12,314 nucleotides of DNA, from assembly GCA_947462865.1 (NCBI GenBank), contig CANHRW010000039.1, positions 1 to 12,314 on the forward strand, written 5' to 3'. Each line of letters opens with the position of its first letter. Position 1 is the stretch's first letter. The DNA comes from Bacteroidota bacterium. GTDB lineage: Bacteria > Bacteroidota > Bacteroidia > UKL13-3. The translations under genes were made by a program, and so were the position numbers. Shown one piece after another: positions 1-7,683 of this stretch. Below the pieces are notes generated by a model. The model made no database searches. It was not told the origin of the DNA and saw only the letters and a list, made by a program, of their open reading frames with translations.

Positions 1-1214
1 AAAACTGTAAAGCTCAACAAGGCCGAACCACCATAGCTAAAAAAAGGCAATGGAATACCAATTACAGGCATTAATCCGAGGGTCATTCCTACATTGATGA
101 GGAAGTGAAAAAACAAAATACTGACCACACTATACCCATAAATTCTGTTAAATTTTTGGCGTTGCCTTTCTGCCATCATCAATAATCTAAACAAGAGATA
201 CACGTATAAACCTATAAAAATAACAGAACCAACGAATCCATATTCTTCGCCTATGGTACAAAAAATAAAATCGGTGCTTTGTTCAGGTACAAACCTGAAT
301 TTATTTTGAGTGCCTTGTAAAAACCCTTTGCCCCAAAATCCACCTGAACCAATGGCAATTTTTGATTGTTGTACATTGTAACCTGCACCTTTTATATCTA
401 CTTCTTTACCCAACAACACATTGATACGTGTTCTTTGGTGCGCTTGTAATACATTCTGAAAAACATAATCAATACTGTTTACCAAAACACCTGCAAAAAG
501 TAACATACCCATGGTAATTAAAACCAAAGACTTGGTTCGTCTAACCATTAATAAGAAAAGCAAAGCCACAATAGCCAATCCAATCATGATAAAAGTGGCA
601 GGAACCAACAAGGCCAATATTGCCAATATGCCTAAAACCAAACCAGCCAATAAAATCCAACCAGGTAATCCTTCACGGTACAATACAAAAATGAAAGAGA
701 AAAAAACCAAGGTGGAACCCGTTTCGTTTTGCAATAAAATTATGACCATTGGCGCTAAAATAATAGCAGCTGAAATGTATTGGTCTCTTCTCTTTTTTTC
801 GAAATTTTTATTGTATCCACTAAGATATTTAGCCAAAGCCAGCGCAGTACCAAACTTAGCAAACTCTGCCGGCTGCATTCTAAACCCACCAATTTCTATC
901 CACGATGATGAACCTTTTACAGTGGTACCAATTGCCAGTACCAAAACCAATAAAAAAATGGTGATAGCATAGATAGGATAAGCAAATGCATAAAAGAATT
1001 TTTCGTCAATTAAAAGAATAAGCAAGCCAATAAAAACAGAAATGAATATCCAAATCAATTGCTTGCCGTAATTCATTGAAGTATCCCAAATCATGGGTTT
1101 GCTTTCTACATAAACTGAAGCATATACACTTAACAAACCTATTGTTATGAATATGAAATAAAGCAGTAAAGTAATCCAGTCGATACTACTGGGCTTGGGT
1201 TGCAGTGGTGTCAT
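1..1214 (-). CDS. rodA: RodA, SEDS peptidoglycan glycosyltransferase (3' end cut by window)
   Basis: Integral membrane glycosyltransferase that polymerises lipid II into glycan strands during side-wall growth, working with PBP2. The 404 visible codons give a hydrophobic multi-span protein. Helices are seen at about residues 13-33, 50-70 and 77-95, with more after residue 145. SEDS hallmarks are Q114-P-A-E117 in the first conserved block, the HQRTRI block at 259-264, the putative catalytic Asp315 in the motif EQSTDFIF, and the C-terminal block PLPFFSYGG near residues 386-395. The family is usually about 380-430 residues, so only a short C-terminal piece should be missing beyond base 1. The ATG at 1212-1214 lies inside the end of mrdA (29-base overlap), and the conserved N-terminal helix follows directly. 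No Shine-Dalgarno is visible, so coupling to mrdA translation is likely (inference). FtsW is the alternative in this family, but the mre/mrdA context favours RodA. Confidence 0.95.
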   Translation of the reverse strand, partial: MTPLQPKPSSIDWITLLLYFIFITIGLLSVYASVYVESKPMIWDTSMNYGKQLIWIFISVFIGLLILLIDEKFFYAFAYPIYAITIFLLVLVLAIGTTVKGSSSWIEIGGFRMQPAEFAKFGTALALAKYLSGYNKNFEKKRRDQYISAAIILAPMVIILLQNETGSTLVFFSFIFVLYREGLPGWILLAGLVLGILAILALLVPATFIMIGLAIVALLFLLMVRRTKSLVLITMGMLLFAGVLVNSIDYVFQNVLQAHQRTRINVLLGKEVDIKGAGYNVQQSKIAIGSGGFWGKGFLQGTQNKFRFVPEQSTDFIFCTIGEEYGFVGSVIFIGLYVYLLFRLLMMAERQRQKFNRIYGYSVVSILFFHFLINVGMTLGLMPVIGIPLPFFSYGGSALLSFTV

Positions 1215-3024
1215 TTCTGTGGTTTAAATTGCCTTTAATCATTCTTTCTTTCAAATCTTTACGGGTATCGTGTTTACCTGTTAGGTATTGCTCAATCATG
1301 AGCGATGCAATTGGAGCAGCCCAAGTTGCACCAAAACCAGCATTTTCAATTACCACTGCAATGGCAATTTTAGGATTCTCAACGGGTGCAAAAGCAAAAA
1401 AGATACTGTGGTCTTTGCCATGCGGATTTTGTGCCGTACCTGTTTTACCTGCAATATTGATTCCAGGTATTCTAGCTATATATGCTGTACCTCGTTCAAC
1501 CACATCTTGCATGCCTTCTATCACCACCGGAAAATAACCTGTATCAATGGTGGTCCAATGTTTGTTTTGGTATAGTGTATCGGGATTGCGCTTGCCTTCA
1601 ATTCTTCTTACAATATGCGGTACAATGTAATAGCCTCTATTGGCAACTGTAGCCGTTGCATTGGCCATTTGTAATGGAGTAATACCCAATTCTCCCTGAC
1701 CAATTCCCAAAGAAATGGTAGTAGTTGCTTGCCACCTAAAACGGCCATAAATTTTATCGTAGAAAGTTGCCTTGGGTAAAAAACCTGAACCTTCACCATA
1801 TAAATCTACACCTAATTTACTTCCTAAACCAAAACTGGCAATGTGCTTGTAGAAAACATTGTAGGCATCTTCGGCATGTTTGTAGCTCGGATTGTTTACA
1901 ATACTTCTATAAACCTGACAAAAATATGCATTGCAACTGACAGCAATTGCAGGCCTGAGTGGCAAGGGTGAGCCATGCGGATGACAACCTACAAACATAT
2001 ACCCATGGTGACAACCATAAGCAGTGTTGGGAGTAAGCACATGCTCTTGTTGACCTGTCAAGGCCATTAAAATTTTAAAAATAGACCCTGGAGGATAAGG
2101 AGCTGCAAGGGTTCTATTGAACAATGGTTTCATTGGGTCGCGCAACAATTCCATGTATTTTTTACCTCGGTCTCTTCCAATTAACAAGTTGGGATTGTAT
2201 GAAGGACTACTTACCAAGGCTAAAATTTCGCCTGTCTTGGGCTCCAATGCCACCACACTTCCAGTTTTATTGGTGAGCAATTCTTCACCCAATTGTTGCA
2301 AACGGTAATCAATACATAAATTGATATTTTTACCCGCAACAGCAGGCGTATCAAACTCGCCATTTTTATAGCGTCCCTGCGAACGACTTTTGCTATCTAC
2401 CAACACATAACGTGTACCTTTCTTACCCCCTAATTCTTTTTCATAAGTTCTTTCAACTCCACTGATACCAATAAAATCGCCCATGCGGTAATAGCCATCA
2501 CTTTTTTCAATGTCTTTGTCAGTTACCTCTCCAATATAACCCATTACATGGGCGGCATTGTTGTGTTTGTATTTTCTGTCAGTTCTTACTTCTACAAAAA
2601 AACCATGAAAATCGAATAACCTTTCTTGGAAAGCAGCATAGGTAGGAATGGTAATTTGCCTTTCAAACACACATGGTTTCCAGGGCGCATACCCTTTTTG
2701 ATGTTTGAGCCTTTCAAATTTTTTAATAAAATCTTCTTTGGTAATATTGAGCACTTTGCAAAATGCCAAAGTATCTAAATCCTTTACCTGTTCGGGCATT
2801 ACTGAAAGGTCATAAATGGCATCGTTGTATACCAATAATTCTCCATTACGGTCATAAATTAACCCTCTAGCAGGATATATGGTTTGCTCTTGCAACACAT
2901 TGTTTTGTGCACTTAAAAAATAGCTATCGTCTATAATTTGTAAATAAAACAGCCTACATATATAAATGAAAGCAACAACAATAAATATAATGAGCAGCGT
3001 GTGTTGTTTAAATGTTTTATCCAT
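1186..3024 (-). CDS. mrdA: Penicillin-binding protein 2 (elongation transpeptidase)
   Basis: Class B penicillin-binding protein that cross-links the glycan strands made by RodA in the periplasm. The 612-residue length is normal for PBP2. One N-terminal membrane anchor lies at about residues 9-30, followed by the non-catalytic pedestal domain (RGLIYDRNGELL at 53-64 is the usual first block). The transpeptidase domain carries all three active-site motifs: S314-I-F-K317 with the nucleophilic serine, S363-C-N365, and K527-T-G529. Between the first two motifs lies an unusual cluster, C338, H339, H340, C347, H348, H350 and C364, discussed as a possible metal site in the findings. The C-terminal tail after about residue 585 is polar and rich in K, N and T. 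The ATG at 3022-3024 overlaps the mreD stop by 8 bases, and the gene ends in TAG inside the rodA start. Confidence 0.96.
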   Translation of the reverse strand: MDKTFKQHTLLIIFIVVAFIYICRLFYLQIIDDSYFLSAQNNVLQEQTIYPARGLIYDRNGELLVYNDAIYDLSVMPEQVKDLDTLAFCKVLNITKEDFIKKFERLKHQKGYAPWKPCVFERQITIPTYAAFQERLFDFHGFFVEVRTDRKYKHNNAAHVMGYIGEVTDKDIEKSDGYYRMGDFIGISGVERTYEKELGGKKGTRYVLVDSKSRSQGRYKNGEFDTPAVAGKNINLCIDYRLQQLGEELLTNKTGSVVALEPKTGEILALVSSPSYNPNLLIGRDRGKKYMELLRDPMKPLFNRTLAAPYPPGSIFKILMALTGQQEHVLTPNTAYGCHHGYMFVGCHPHGSPLPLRPAIAVSCNAYFCQVYRSIVNNPSYKHAEDAYNVFYKHIASFGLGSKLGVDLYGEGSGFLPKATFYDKIYGRFRWQATTTISLGIGQGELGITPLQMANATATVANRGYYIVPHIVRRIEGKRNPDTLYQNKHWTTIDTGYFPVVIEGMQDVVERGTAYIARIPGINIAGKTGTAQNPHGKDHSIFFAFAPVENPKIAIAVVIENAGFGATWAAPIASLMIEQYLTGKHDTRKDLKERMIKGNLNHRNDTTATQAQ

Positions 3025-3541
3025 TTGTTTTATTGGCTACCCTGTAGAATAAAATTTGTCCAAGACCAATGAGCAGCACGCTAAAAATAGTGCTTAAGAA
3101 TACCCTGAAAAATGTTCTGAAAAATTCACTGAAACCATACACTTCAAAATAGAACAACAACAAGTGGTGAAAAAATAGCAGTACAAAAGCATAAAATAAG
3201 AACCATGCCGGACCTTTTTTAGACAATGTAGGGCTGATTCTACTTTCAAAATCTTCTTTTGTAGCAGCAAATCTTAAAAAATAAATTCTAAGGTAGCCCA
3301 TAAAGGTTGTTGCCGCCATGTGCAAGCCTGGAGTGCTACTAAATGTATCCATTGCCATGCCAATGACAAACGAAATACATACCACATGCCAAGGTTTTGT
3401 ATTGACTGGCAATGTCAAAATAAACAATGGATAAATATATGGGTTGATATACGTATTCAATTCAATGTTATTGACTACCAATAACTGAATAAGCAGCAAG
3501 AGCACAAAGCGCAATAAATATGTCAATAAATCAATGATCAC
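3017..3541 (-). CDS. mreD: MreD, rod-shape-determining membrane protein
   Basis: Small inner-membrane protein of the elongasome that partners MreC. The 174 residues are mostly hydrophobic, with probable helices near 8-25, 33-67 (one or two), 75-92, 112-132 and 144-166. The segment GMAMDTFSSTPGLHMAA at 61-77 matches the conserved MreD pattern of an Asp followed by a Gly-Leu-His turn. The start is GTG at 3539-3541, inside the last codons of mreC (11-base overlap). No in-frame ATG lies near, and the next plausible initiator, a TTG at 3524-3526, would remove five residues ahead of the first helix. MreD is poorly conserved in sequence, so the call rests partly on its position between mreC and mrdA. 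Confidence 0.88.
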   Translation of the reverse strand: MIIDLLTYLLRFVLLLLIQLLVVNNIELNTYINPYIYPLFILTLPVNTKPWHVVCISFVIGMAMDTFSSTPGLHMAATTFMGYLRIYFLRFAATKEDFESRISPTLSKKGPAWFLFYAFVLLFFHHLLLFYFEVYGFSEFFRTFFRVFLSTIFSVLLIGLGQILFYRVANKTNG

Positions 3542-4364
3542 CTTTTAAATTGTTTTCAAGATTTTTTTGTTCGTCTTTTAAAATATTTCTAATTACATAA
3601 ACTGTTTTCAAGGTATTGAAATCAGTAAACAATGCTACATCAAGTGCGTAAAAATTGTCTTCAGCCTCTAAAGTTTTTTCTTTGATGGTACCTATAGGAA
3701 TGCCAACAGGAAACAAGGTAGAGTAATTATTGGTAACAATTTCATCGCCTATTTCAACCGGAACATGTTTGTTTACATGCAACAATGAAGAAACTCTTGG
3801 ATTGTCTCCATTCCATTCCAATGAACCAAATGCCCCATTCTTTTTAACCATTGCTGATATTTTGGTATTTGAATTCAAGGCCGATCGGATGGTTGCATAA
3901 TGGTCTGAAACGCTGGTAACAATACCAACCACACCATTGCTACCAATAACACCCATATCGGTTTCAATGCCATGTAAACGGCCTTTGTCAATGGTAATGT
4001 AATTGTTACGCTTGTTGATTGAATTGTTTACGATATTGGCTGAAATATACTGGTATTGTTGTTTGTAAACGGTATCAACTATTGAACTCAGGGTAAAACC
4101 ATTTTGGTAATACGCATTCAATTGCTGTGCCCTTAGCCTTGCATTTTCATACATTAAACTATCGTTGATGCGTCTTAGGCTTAAATAATTAGAAGCGCTG
4201 TTTACACTTTCATAAAACTTAGAAGCCATTCCTCCAGTGTAATTTAAAAAACTGGCTCTTTGGTAATTGTTGTAGCGATACAAAATCACCAACGACATCA
4301 CCTCTAGAAAAAAGAAGAGAATAAAGGTATAGTACTTGTAAAGAAAAAATATCAGGTTCCTCAT
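3531..4364 (-). CDS. mreC: MreC, elongasome scaffold protein
   Basis: Bitopic membrane protein whose periplasmic part binds and activates PBP2 in rod-shaped bacteria. The 277 residues show the family layout: a short cytoplasmic start, a transmembrane helix at about 11-30, a dimerising coiled coil at about 50-85 (SASNYLSLRRIND onwards), then the beta-barrel region. Recognisable blocks are DKGRLHGIETDMGVIG at 126-141, followed by GVVGIV, and GDEIVTNNYSTLFPVGIPIG at 206-225, close to the MreC consensus of a GD..VTSG/S loop followed by FP.GIPVG. A polar tail follows residue 262. It starts 16 bases after the mreB stop and its TGA lies inside the mreD start. Confidence 0.95.
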   Translation of the reverse strand: MRNLIFFLYKYYTFILFFFLEVMSLVILYRYNNYQRASFLNYTGGMASKFYESVNSASNYLSLRRINDSLMYENARLRAQQLNAYYQNGFTLSSIVDTVYKQQYQYISANIVNNSINKRNNYITIDKGRLHGIETDMGVIGSNGVVGIVTSVSDHYATIRSALNSNTKISAMVKKNGAFGSLEWNGDNPRVSSLLHVNKHVPVEIGDEIVTNNYSTLFPVGIPIGTIKEKTLEAEDNFYALDVALFTDFNTLKTVYVIRNILKDEQKNLENNLKGDH

Positions 4365-4380
4365 GCTCGCTATGGGAGAA

Positions 4381-5403
4381 TCAAGGCATCAAGAATTTAT
4401 AATTTTTAAGATTCTTTAAAGCCATTCCTGTGCCTCTTACTACTGCTCTAAGCGGATCATCTGCAACATGCACAGGCAATTTGGTTTTAATTGCAATGCG
4501 CTTGTCTAATCCTCTTAACAAGGCTCCTCCACCAGTTAAGTACAAACCAGTAGAGTAAATATCAGCAGAAAGTTCTGGAGGTGTTAATTCCAAGGCTCTC
4601 AAAATGGCTTCTTCAATTTTGGAAATTGATTTGTCTAATGCTGATGCAATTTCGCTGTAGGTAACAATAATTTGTTTAGGCACACCCGTCATTAAATCTC
4701 TTCCACTTACTGCAAAATCAGGTGGCGGATTGTCTAATTCAGGCAATGCAGAACCTACTTCAATTTTAATTCTTTCTGCAGTTCTTTCACCAACTAACAA
4801 GTTGTGCTGTCTGCGCATAAAATCTAAAATGTCTTCTGTAAATTCATCTCCAGCTACACGAATAGATTGGTCGCACACAATACCTGCCAATGCAATCACA
4901 GCAATTTCTGTAGTACCACCACCAATATCAATGATCATGTTGCCCATAGGCTCATCTACATCTATACCAATACCAATTGCTGCTGCCATTGGCTCATGAA
5001 TTAAGTAAACTTCTTTTGCACCAGCACGCTCAGCAGAATCTTTAACCGCTCTTTTTTCAACTTCTGTAATTCCTGATGGAATACAAATCACAATGCGTTG
5101 TTGAGGTTTGATAAATTTATTGGTTTGAGGAATCATTTTAATCATTCCTCTGATCATGTGTTCTGCTGCTTGGAAATCGGCAATTACTCCATCTTTTAAT
5201 GGACGAATGGTTTTGATATCCTCGTGTACTTTACCTTGCATTTGTCTGGCTTGGCTTCCTACAGCAATGACATTGCCATCTCTTCTGTTGACAGCAATAA
5301 TAGATGGTTCGTCTACTACTACTTGATCGCGGTGTATAATCAATGTATTGGCAGTGCCAAGGTCGATTGCTAAATCTTGTGTTAAAAAACTAAAAACGCT
5401 CAT
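4381..5403 (-). CDS. mreB: MreB, actin-like cell-shape filament protein
   Basis: Bacterial actin that forms membrane-associated ATP-dependent filaments and orients side-wall synthesis. The 340-residue length is typical. ATP-site blocks are intact: phosphate-1 loop D14-L-G-T-A-N-T, catalytic-region IHEP with E137, phosphate-2 loop D159-I-G-G-G-T-T, and adenosine loop T290-G-G-G-A294. The short N-terminal segment MSVFSFLTQ before LAIDLG resembles the amphipathic membrane-binding leader known in other MreBs. First gene of the elongasome operon, with a 67-base gap to purH that contains a -10-like TATAATTTG box 24 bases before the ATG. It may be transcribed both from there and by read-through from purH (inference). 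Confidence 0.98.
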   Translation of the reverse strand: MSVFSFLTQDLAIDLGTANTLIIHRDQVVVDEPSIIAVNRRDGNVIAVGSQARQMQGKVHEDIKTIRPLKDGVIADFQAAEHMIRGMIKMIPQTNKFIKPQQRIVICIPSGITEVEKRAVKDSAERAGAKEVYLIHEPMAAAIGIGIDVDEPMGNMIIDIGGGTTEIAVIALAGIVCDQSIRVAGDEFTEDILDFMRRQHNLLVGERTAERIKIEVGSALPELDNPPPDFAVSGRDLMTGVPKQIIVTYSEIASALDKSISKIEEAILRALELTPPELSADIYSTGLYLTGGGALLRGLDKRIAIKTKLPVHVADDPLRAVVRGTGMALKNLKNYKFLMP

Positions 5404-5427
5404 GCTCCCTGATAGGTTAGATTATTG

Positions 5428-5436
5428 CAAATTATA
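5428..5436 (-). promoter_or_regulatory. Candidate -10/-7 box for the mreB operon
   Basis: On the minus strand the gap between purH and mreB contains TATAATTTG, 24 bases before the mreB ATG. It combines a perfect TATAAT with a TTTG end and is one base shorter than the Bacteroidota consensus TAnnTTTG. No good -33/-35 partner (TTG) is found at the expected distance: a CTTTCA at 5448-5453 is too close and a TTGAAT at 5465-5470 is too far. Treat it as a candidate only. Confidence 0.35.
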
Positions 5437-5470
5437 ATATTTGTGCTTGAAAGTTAAGGAATTTATTCAA

Positions 5471-6976
5471 TTAATGTTTAAAATGTCTAATTCCTGTTAA
5501 ATACATGGCCATTTTGTTGTTTTCGCAATAGGCTATAGAGGCATCATCTTTGATAGAACCACCTGGTTGAACAACCTTATCAATACCTGCATTGTGCGCT
5601 ATTTCAACACAATCTGGGAAAGGGAAAAAAGCATCGCTGCTCATGACCGCGCCCTTTAAATCAAAATTAAAATGATTGGCTTTCTCAATGGCATGTCTGA
5701 GCGCATCTACTCTACTAGTCTGACCACAGCCAATACCCAACAATTGCTTGTTCTTTGCCAATACAATAGTATTTGATTTGGTATGTTTGGCAATGGTATC
5801 AGCAAAAATGAGGTCTTCTAAATCGGCATCATTTACAACATGAGTAGTAACTGCTTTTAACGCAGATTTATCTAAAACTACCAAGTCTTTCTCCTGCTCC
5901 AGCATGCCATTTAAGGCCGACCTAAATAAATTTTTATTGGGCAAACTGCCTATTTGTTTTAAAATAATTCGGTTCTTTTTAGCGCTCAATTTTGCGATGG
6001 CTTCTTCGGTAAAATCTGGGGCAATCAATACCTCAAAGAAAATTTTATCTATGGCTTCGGCTGTTTCAATGGTGATGGGTCTGTTTAAAACCAAAACACC
6101 TCCAAATGCAGACACTGGGTCTCCAGCCAACGCATCATTCCAAGCCTCTAAAATAGTAGCTCTTGAAGCCACACCACATGGGTTATTGTGTTTGATGATA
6201 GCAACAGTTGGTGCCGTAAAATCAGCCATTAAATTCATGGCTGCATCTATGTCTAATATGTTATTGTAAGACAATTCTTTGCCTTGAATTTTAGTAAATA
6301 ACTCATCTAAATTACCATGAAAAATTCCTTTTTGATGTGGGTTCTCTCCATACCTCAAAACAGCTTGATTTGGCGTACCAATTTGCGCTGCAAAATAAGC
6401 GGCAATATGTCCGTCGTAAGCAGAACTTGTTTTAAAAGCTTTGGCTGCAAATGCTTTGCGTTGCTCAATGGTGCTGCTTGCCGATTGCGTGCGAATTAAA
6501 TTCAAAAACTCAGGATAATCATTTTTATCAGAGACAATGAAACTGTGTTTGAAATTTTTTGCTGCCGCACGAATCAATGAAATACCACCAATGTCAATTT
6601 TTTCAATGATGGTAGCTTCATCATTGGTTTGGGCTCTGGTTTCTTCGAAAGGATAGAGATCAACCATTACCAAATCAAACAAAGGAATTTCATAAGCAGC
6701 AATTTCTTCCAAGTCTTTGGCTTCTTCTCTGCGGGCTAAAATTCCACCAAAAACTTTTGGATGCAAGGTTTTTACGCGACCACCCAAAATACTCGGATAT
6801 CCGGTTAATTGTTCTACTGGAACAACAGGAATTCCCAATTGTTCTATGAAAATTTGTGTACCACCTGTAGAATAAATGACAACACCATTTTGGTGAAGGG
6901 TTTGAACAATAGGTGCCAATCCATCTTTGTAAAATACTGATATTAAGGCGTTTTTGATGTTAGAGAGCGCTTCCAT
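5471..6976 (-). CDS. purH: Bifunctional AICAR formyltransferase / IMP cyclohydrolase
   Basis: Cytosolic enzyme for the last two steps of de novo IMP synthesis: formylation of AICAR with 10-formyl-tetrahydrofolate, then ring closure to IMP. The 501-residue length matches the family. The N-terminal MGS-like cyclohydrolase domain (about 1-140) carries YSTGGTQ at 35-41 and KTLHPKVFGGIL at 69-80. The C-terminal transformylase domain carries LRYGENPHQ at 207-215, the catalytic K262-H263-N-N-P-C-G268 block, SSDAFFPFPD at 446-455 and the closing GGSIKDD and GIRHFKH. No key residue appears lost. The ATG at 6974-6976 fits the usual N-terminus. It lies 71 bases downstream of purN, which uses the same cofactor, and upstream of mreB. 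Confidence 0.98.
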   Translation of the reverse strand: MEALSNIKNALISVFYKDGLAPIVQTLHQNGVVIYSTGGTQIFIEQLGIPVVPVEQLTGYPSILGGRVKTLHPKVFGGILARREEAKDLEEIAAYEIPLFDLVMVDLYPFEETRAQTNDEATIIEKIDIGGISLIRAAAKNFKHSFIVSDKNDYPEFLNLIRTQSASSTIEQRKAFAAKAFKTSSAYDGHIAAYFAAQIGTPNQAVLRYGENPHQKGIFHGNLDELFTKIQGKELSYNNILDIDAAMNLMADFTAPTVAIIKHNNPCGVASRATILEAWNDALAGDPVSAFGGVLVLNRPITIETAEAIDKIFFEVLIAPDFTEEAIAKLSAKKNRIILKQIGSLPNKNLFRSALNGMLEQEKDLVVLDKSALKAVTTHVVNDADLEDLIFADTIAKHTKSNTIVLAKNKQLLGIGCGQTSRVDALRHAIEKANHFNFDLKGAVMSSDAFFPFPDCVEIAHNAGIDKVVQPGGSIKDDASIAYCENNKMAMYLTGIRHFKH

Positions 6977-6978
6977 GC

Positions 6979-6997
6979 GGGCTTTTGATTTGAGCCC
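6979..6997 (-). promoter_or_regulatory. Hairpin in the purH leader abutting the start codon
   Basis: An inverted repeat GGGCT/AGCCC (5 bp, loop of 9 bases, extendable by a G-T wobble) ends two bases before the purH ATG. There is no following T-tract, so it is not a terminator of the usual kind. It would occupy the ribosome-landing zone of the purH message and could modulate initiation (inference). The stem is short and chance occurrence cannot be excluded. Confidence 0.3.
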
Positions 6998-6998
6998 A

Positions 6999-7006
6999 CA
7001 AAGTTA
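6999..7006 (-). promoter_or_regulatory. Candidate -7 box for purH
   Basis: The minus strand reads TAACTTTG, an exact match to the Bacteroidota -7 consensus TAnnTTTG, 22 bases before the purH ATG. No TTG is present at the expected -33 spacing (minus-strand ATC there). If real, transcription would begin a few bases downstream, almost at the 5' base of the leader hairpin. Confidence 0.35.
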
Positions 7007-7047
7007 GTTAATTCAAAGCTGAATTGATTTGATTCTTGAAAATAATT

Positions 7048-7683
7048 CTATGAAAGACTCAATAAAATAGTTTCAATCACAACTGGCACATGTTTTTGTT
7101 CCAATTGGTGAATTTTTTCGGCAATACTGGCAGAAGTATCCGTCTCAGAAAGTGGGGTTGTAAATTGCGCAATGAGTTTGCCTTCGTCGTAATGTTCGTT
7201 TACATAATGCAAACTGATTCCAGTTTCTGTTTCACCCGCTAATTTAACAGCTTCATGAACATGGTGACCATACATGCCTTTTCCACCATATTTAGGCAAT
7301 AGCGCCGGGTGTAGGTTCAATATTTGCTGTGGGTAGGCTTGAATTAAAAAGGAAGGTACTTTCCATAGAAAACCTAACAAAGCAATGAGCGTTGGCTGAT
7401 AGGTTTGTATCAAAGGCAAAAACAAATCGGGGTTGTCAAATTGTGTTTTGTTAAAAAGCACCAATGGCACTTGGGTTGATTTTATTTTTTCGATGATGCC
7501 CGCTTTGGGATTGTTACAAAAAACTGCTGCTACTTGAACGCCCGGATTGTTGGCAAAAAAAGCAATCACATTCATGGCATTGCTACCACTGCCACTGGCA
7601 AAAAGAACCAGTTGTTGGGGTTTAGAATTCAAGTTGTTCAATGAAAATTTTCTGAAATAAGCTGTCCATATTGCTCTTTCCAT
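7048..7683 (-). CDS. purN: Phosphoribosylglycinamide formyltransferase (GART)
   Basis: Transfers the formyl group of 10-formyl-tetrahydrofolate to GAR, the third step of purine synthesis. The GART fold is shown by FASGSGSNAMNVI (residues 28-40 of the longest frame, phosphate-binding GSGSN at 31-35) and N123-L-H125-P-A-LLPKYGG, which holds the catalytic Asn and His. The third catalytic residue is D166 in NEHYDEGKLIAQ. The coordinates give the longest ATG frame, 211 residues, whose first 22 residues have no counterpart in the family and overlap the lipoprotein gene by 62 bases. A TTG at 7630-7632 would give a 194-residue protein starting MNSKPQQLVLFASG, with the usual length and only an 11-base overlap. 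I cannot decide between them from sequence alone. It lies upstream of purH, and the two may be co-transcribed. Confidence 0.93.
   Translation of the reverse strand: MERAIWTAYFRKFSLNNLNSKPQQLVLFASGSGSNAMNVIAFFANNPGVQVAAVFCNNPKAGIIEKIKSTQVPLVLFNKTQFDNPDLFLPLIQTYQPTLIALLGFLWKVPSFLIQAYPQQILNLHPALLPKYGGKGMYGHHVHEAVKLAGETETGISLHYVNEHYDEGKLIAQFTTPLSETDTSASIAEKIHQLEQKHVPVVIETILLSLS

Noticed and set aside
511..972. Plus-strand reading frame of 153 codons
   Set aside because: It is antisense to rodA, whose translation is a clear SEDS protein. The composition (many Lys, Asn and Thr) is that of a shadow frame.
1205..1575. Two plus-strand frames of 110 and 95 codons
   Set aside because: Both are antisense to the PBP2 transpeptidase domain containing the KTG motif and have no recognisable protein features.
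5904..6269. Plus-strand frame of 121 codons
   Set aside because: Antisense to the purH transformylase domain; a shadow of the opposite strand.
7010..7025. Inverted repeat AATTCA/TGAATT between purN and purH
   Set aside because: Only a 6-bp AT-rich stem with no T-tract. Such repeats are expected by chance in AT-rich DNA.
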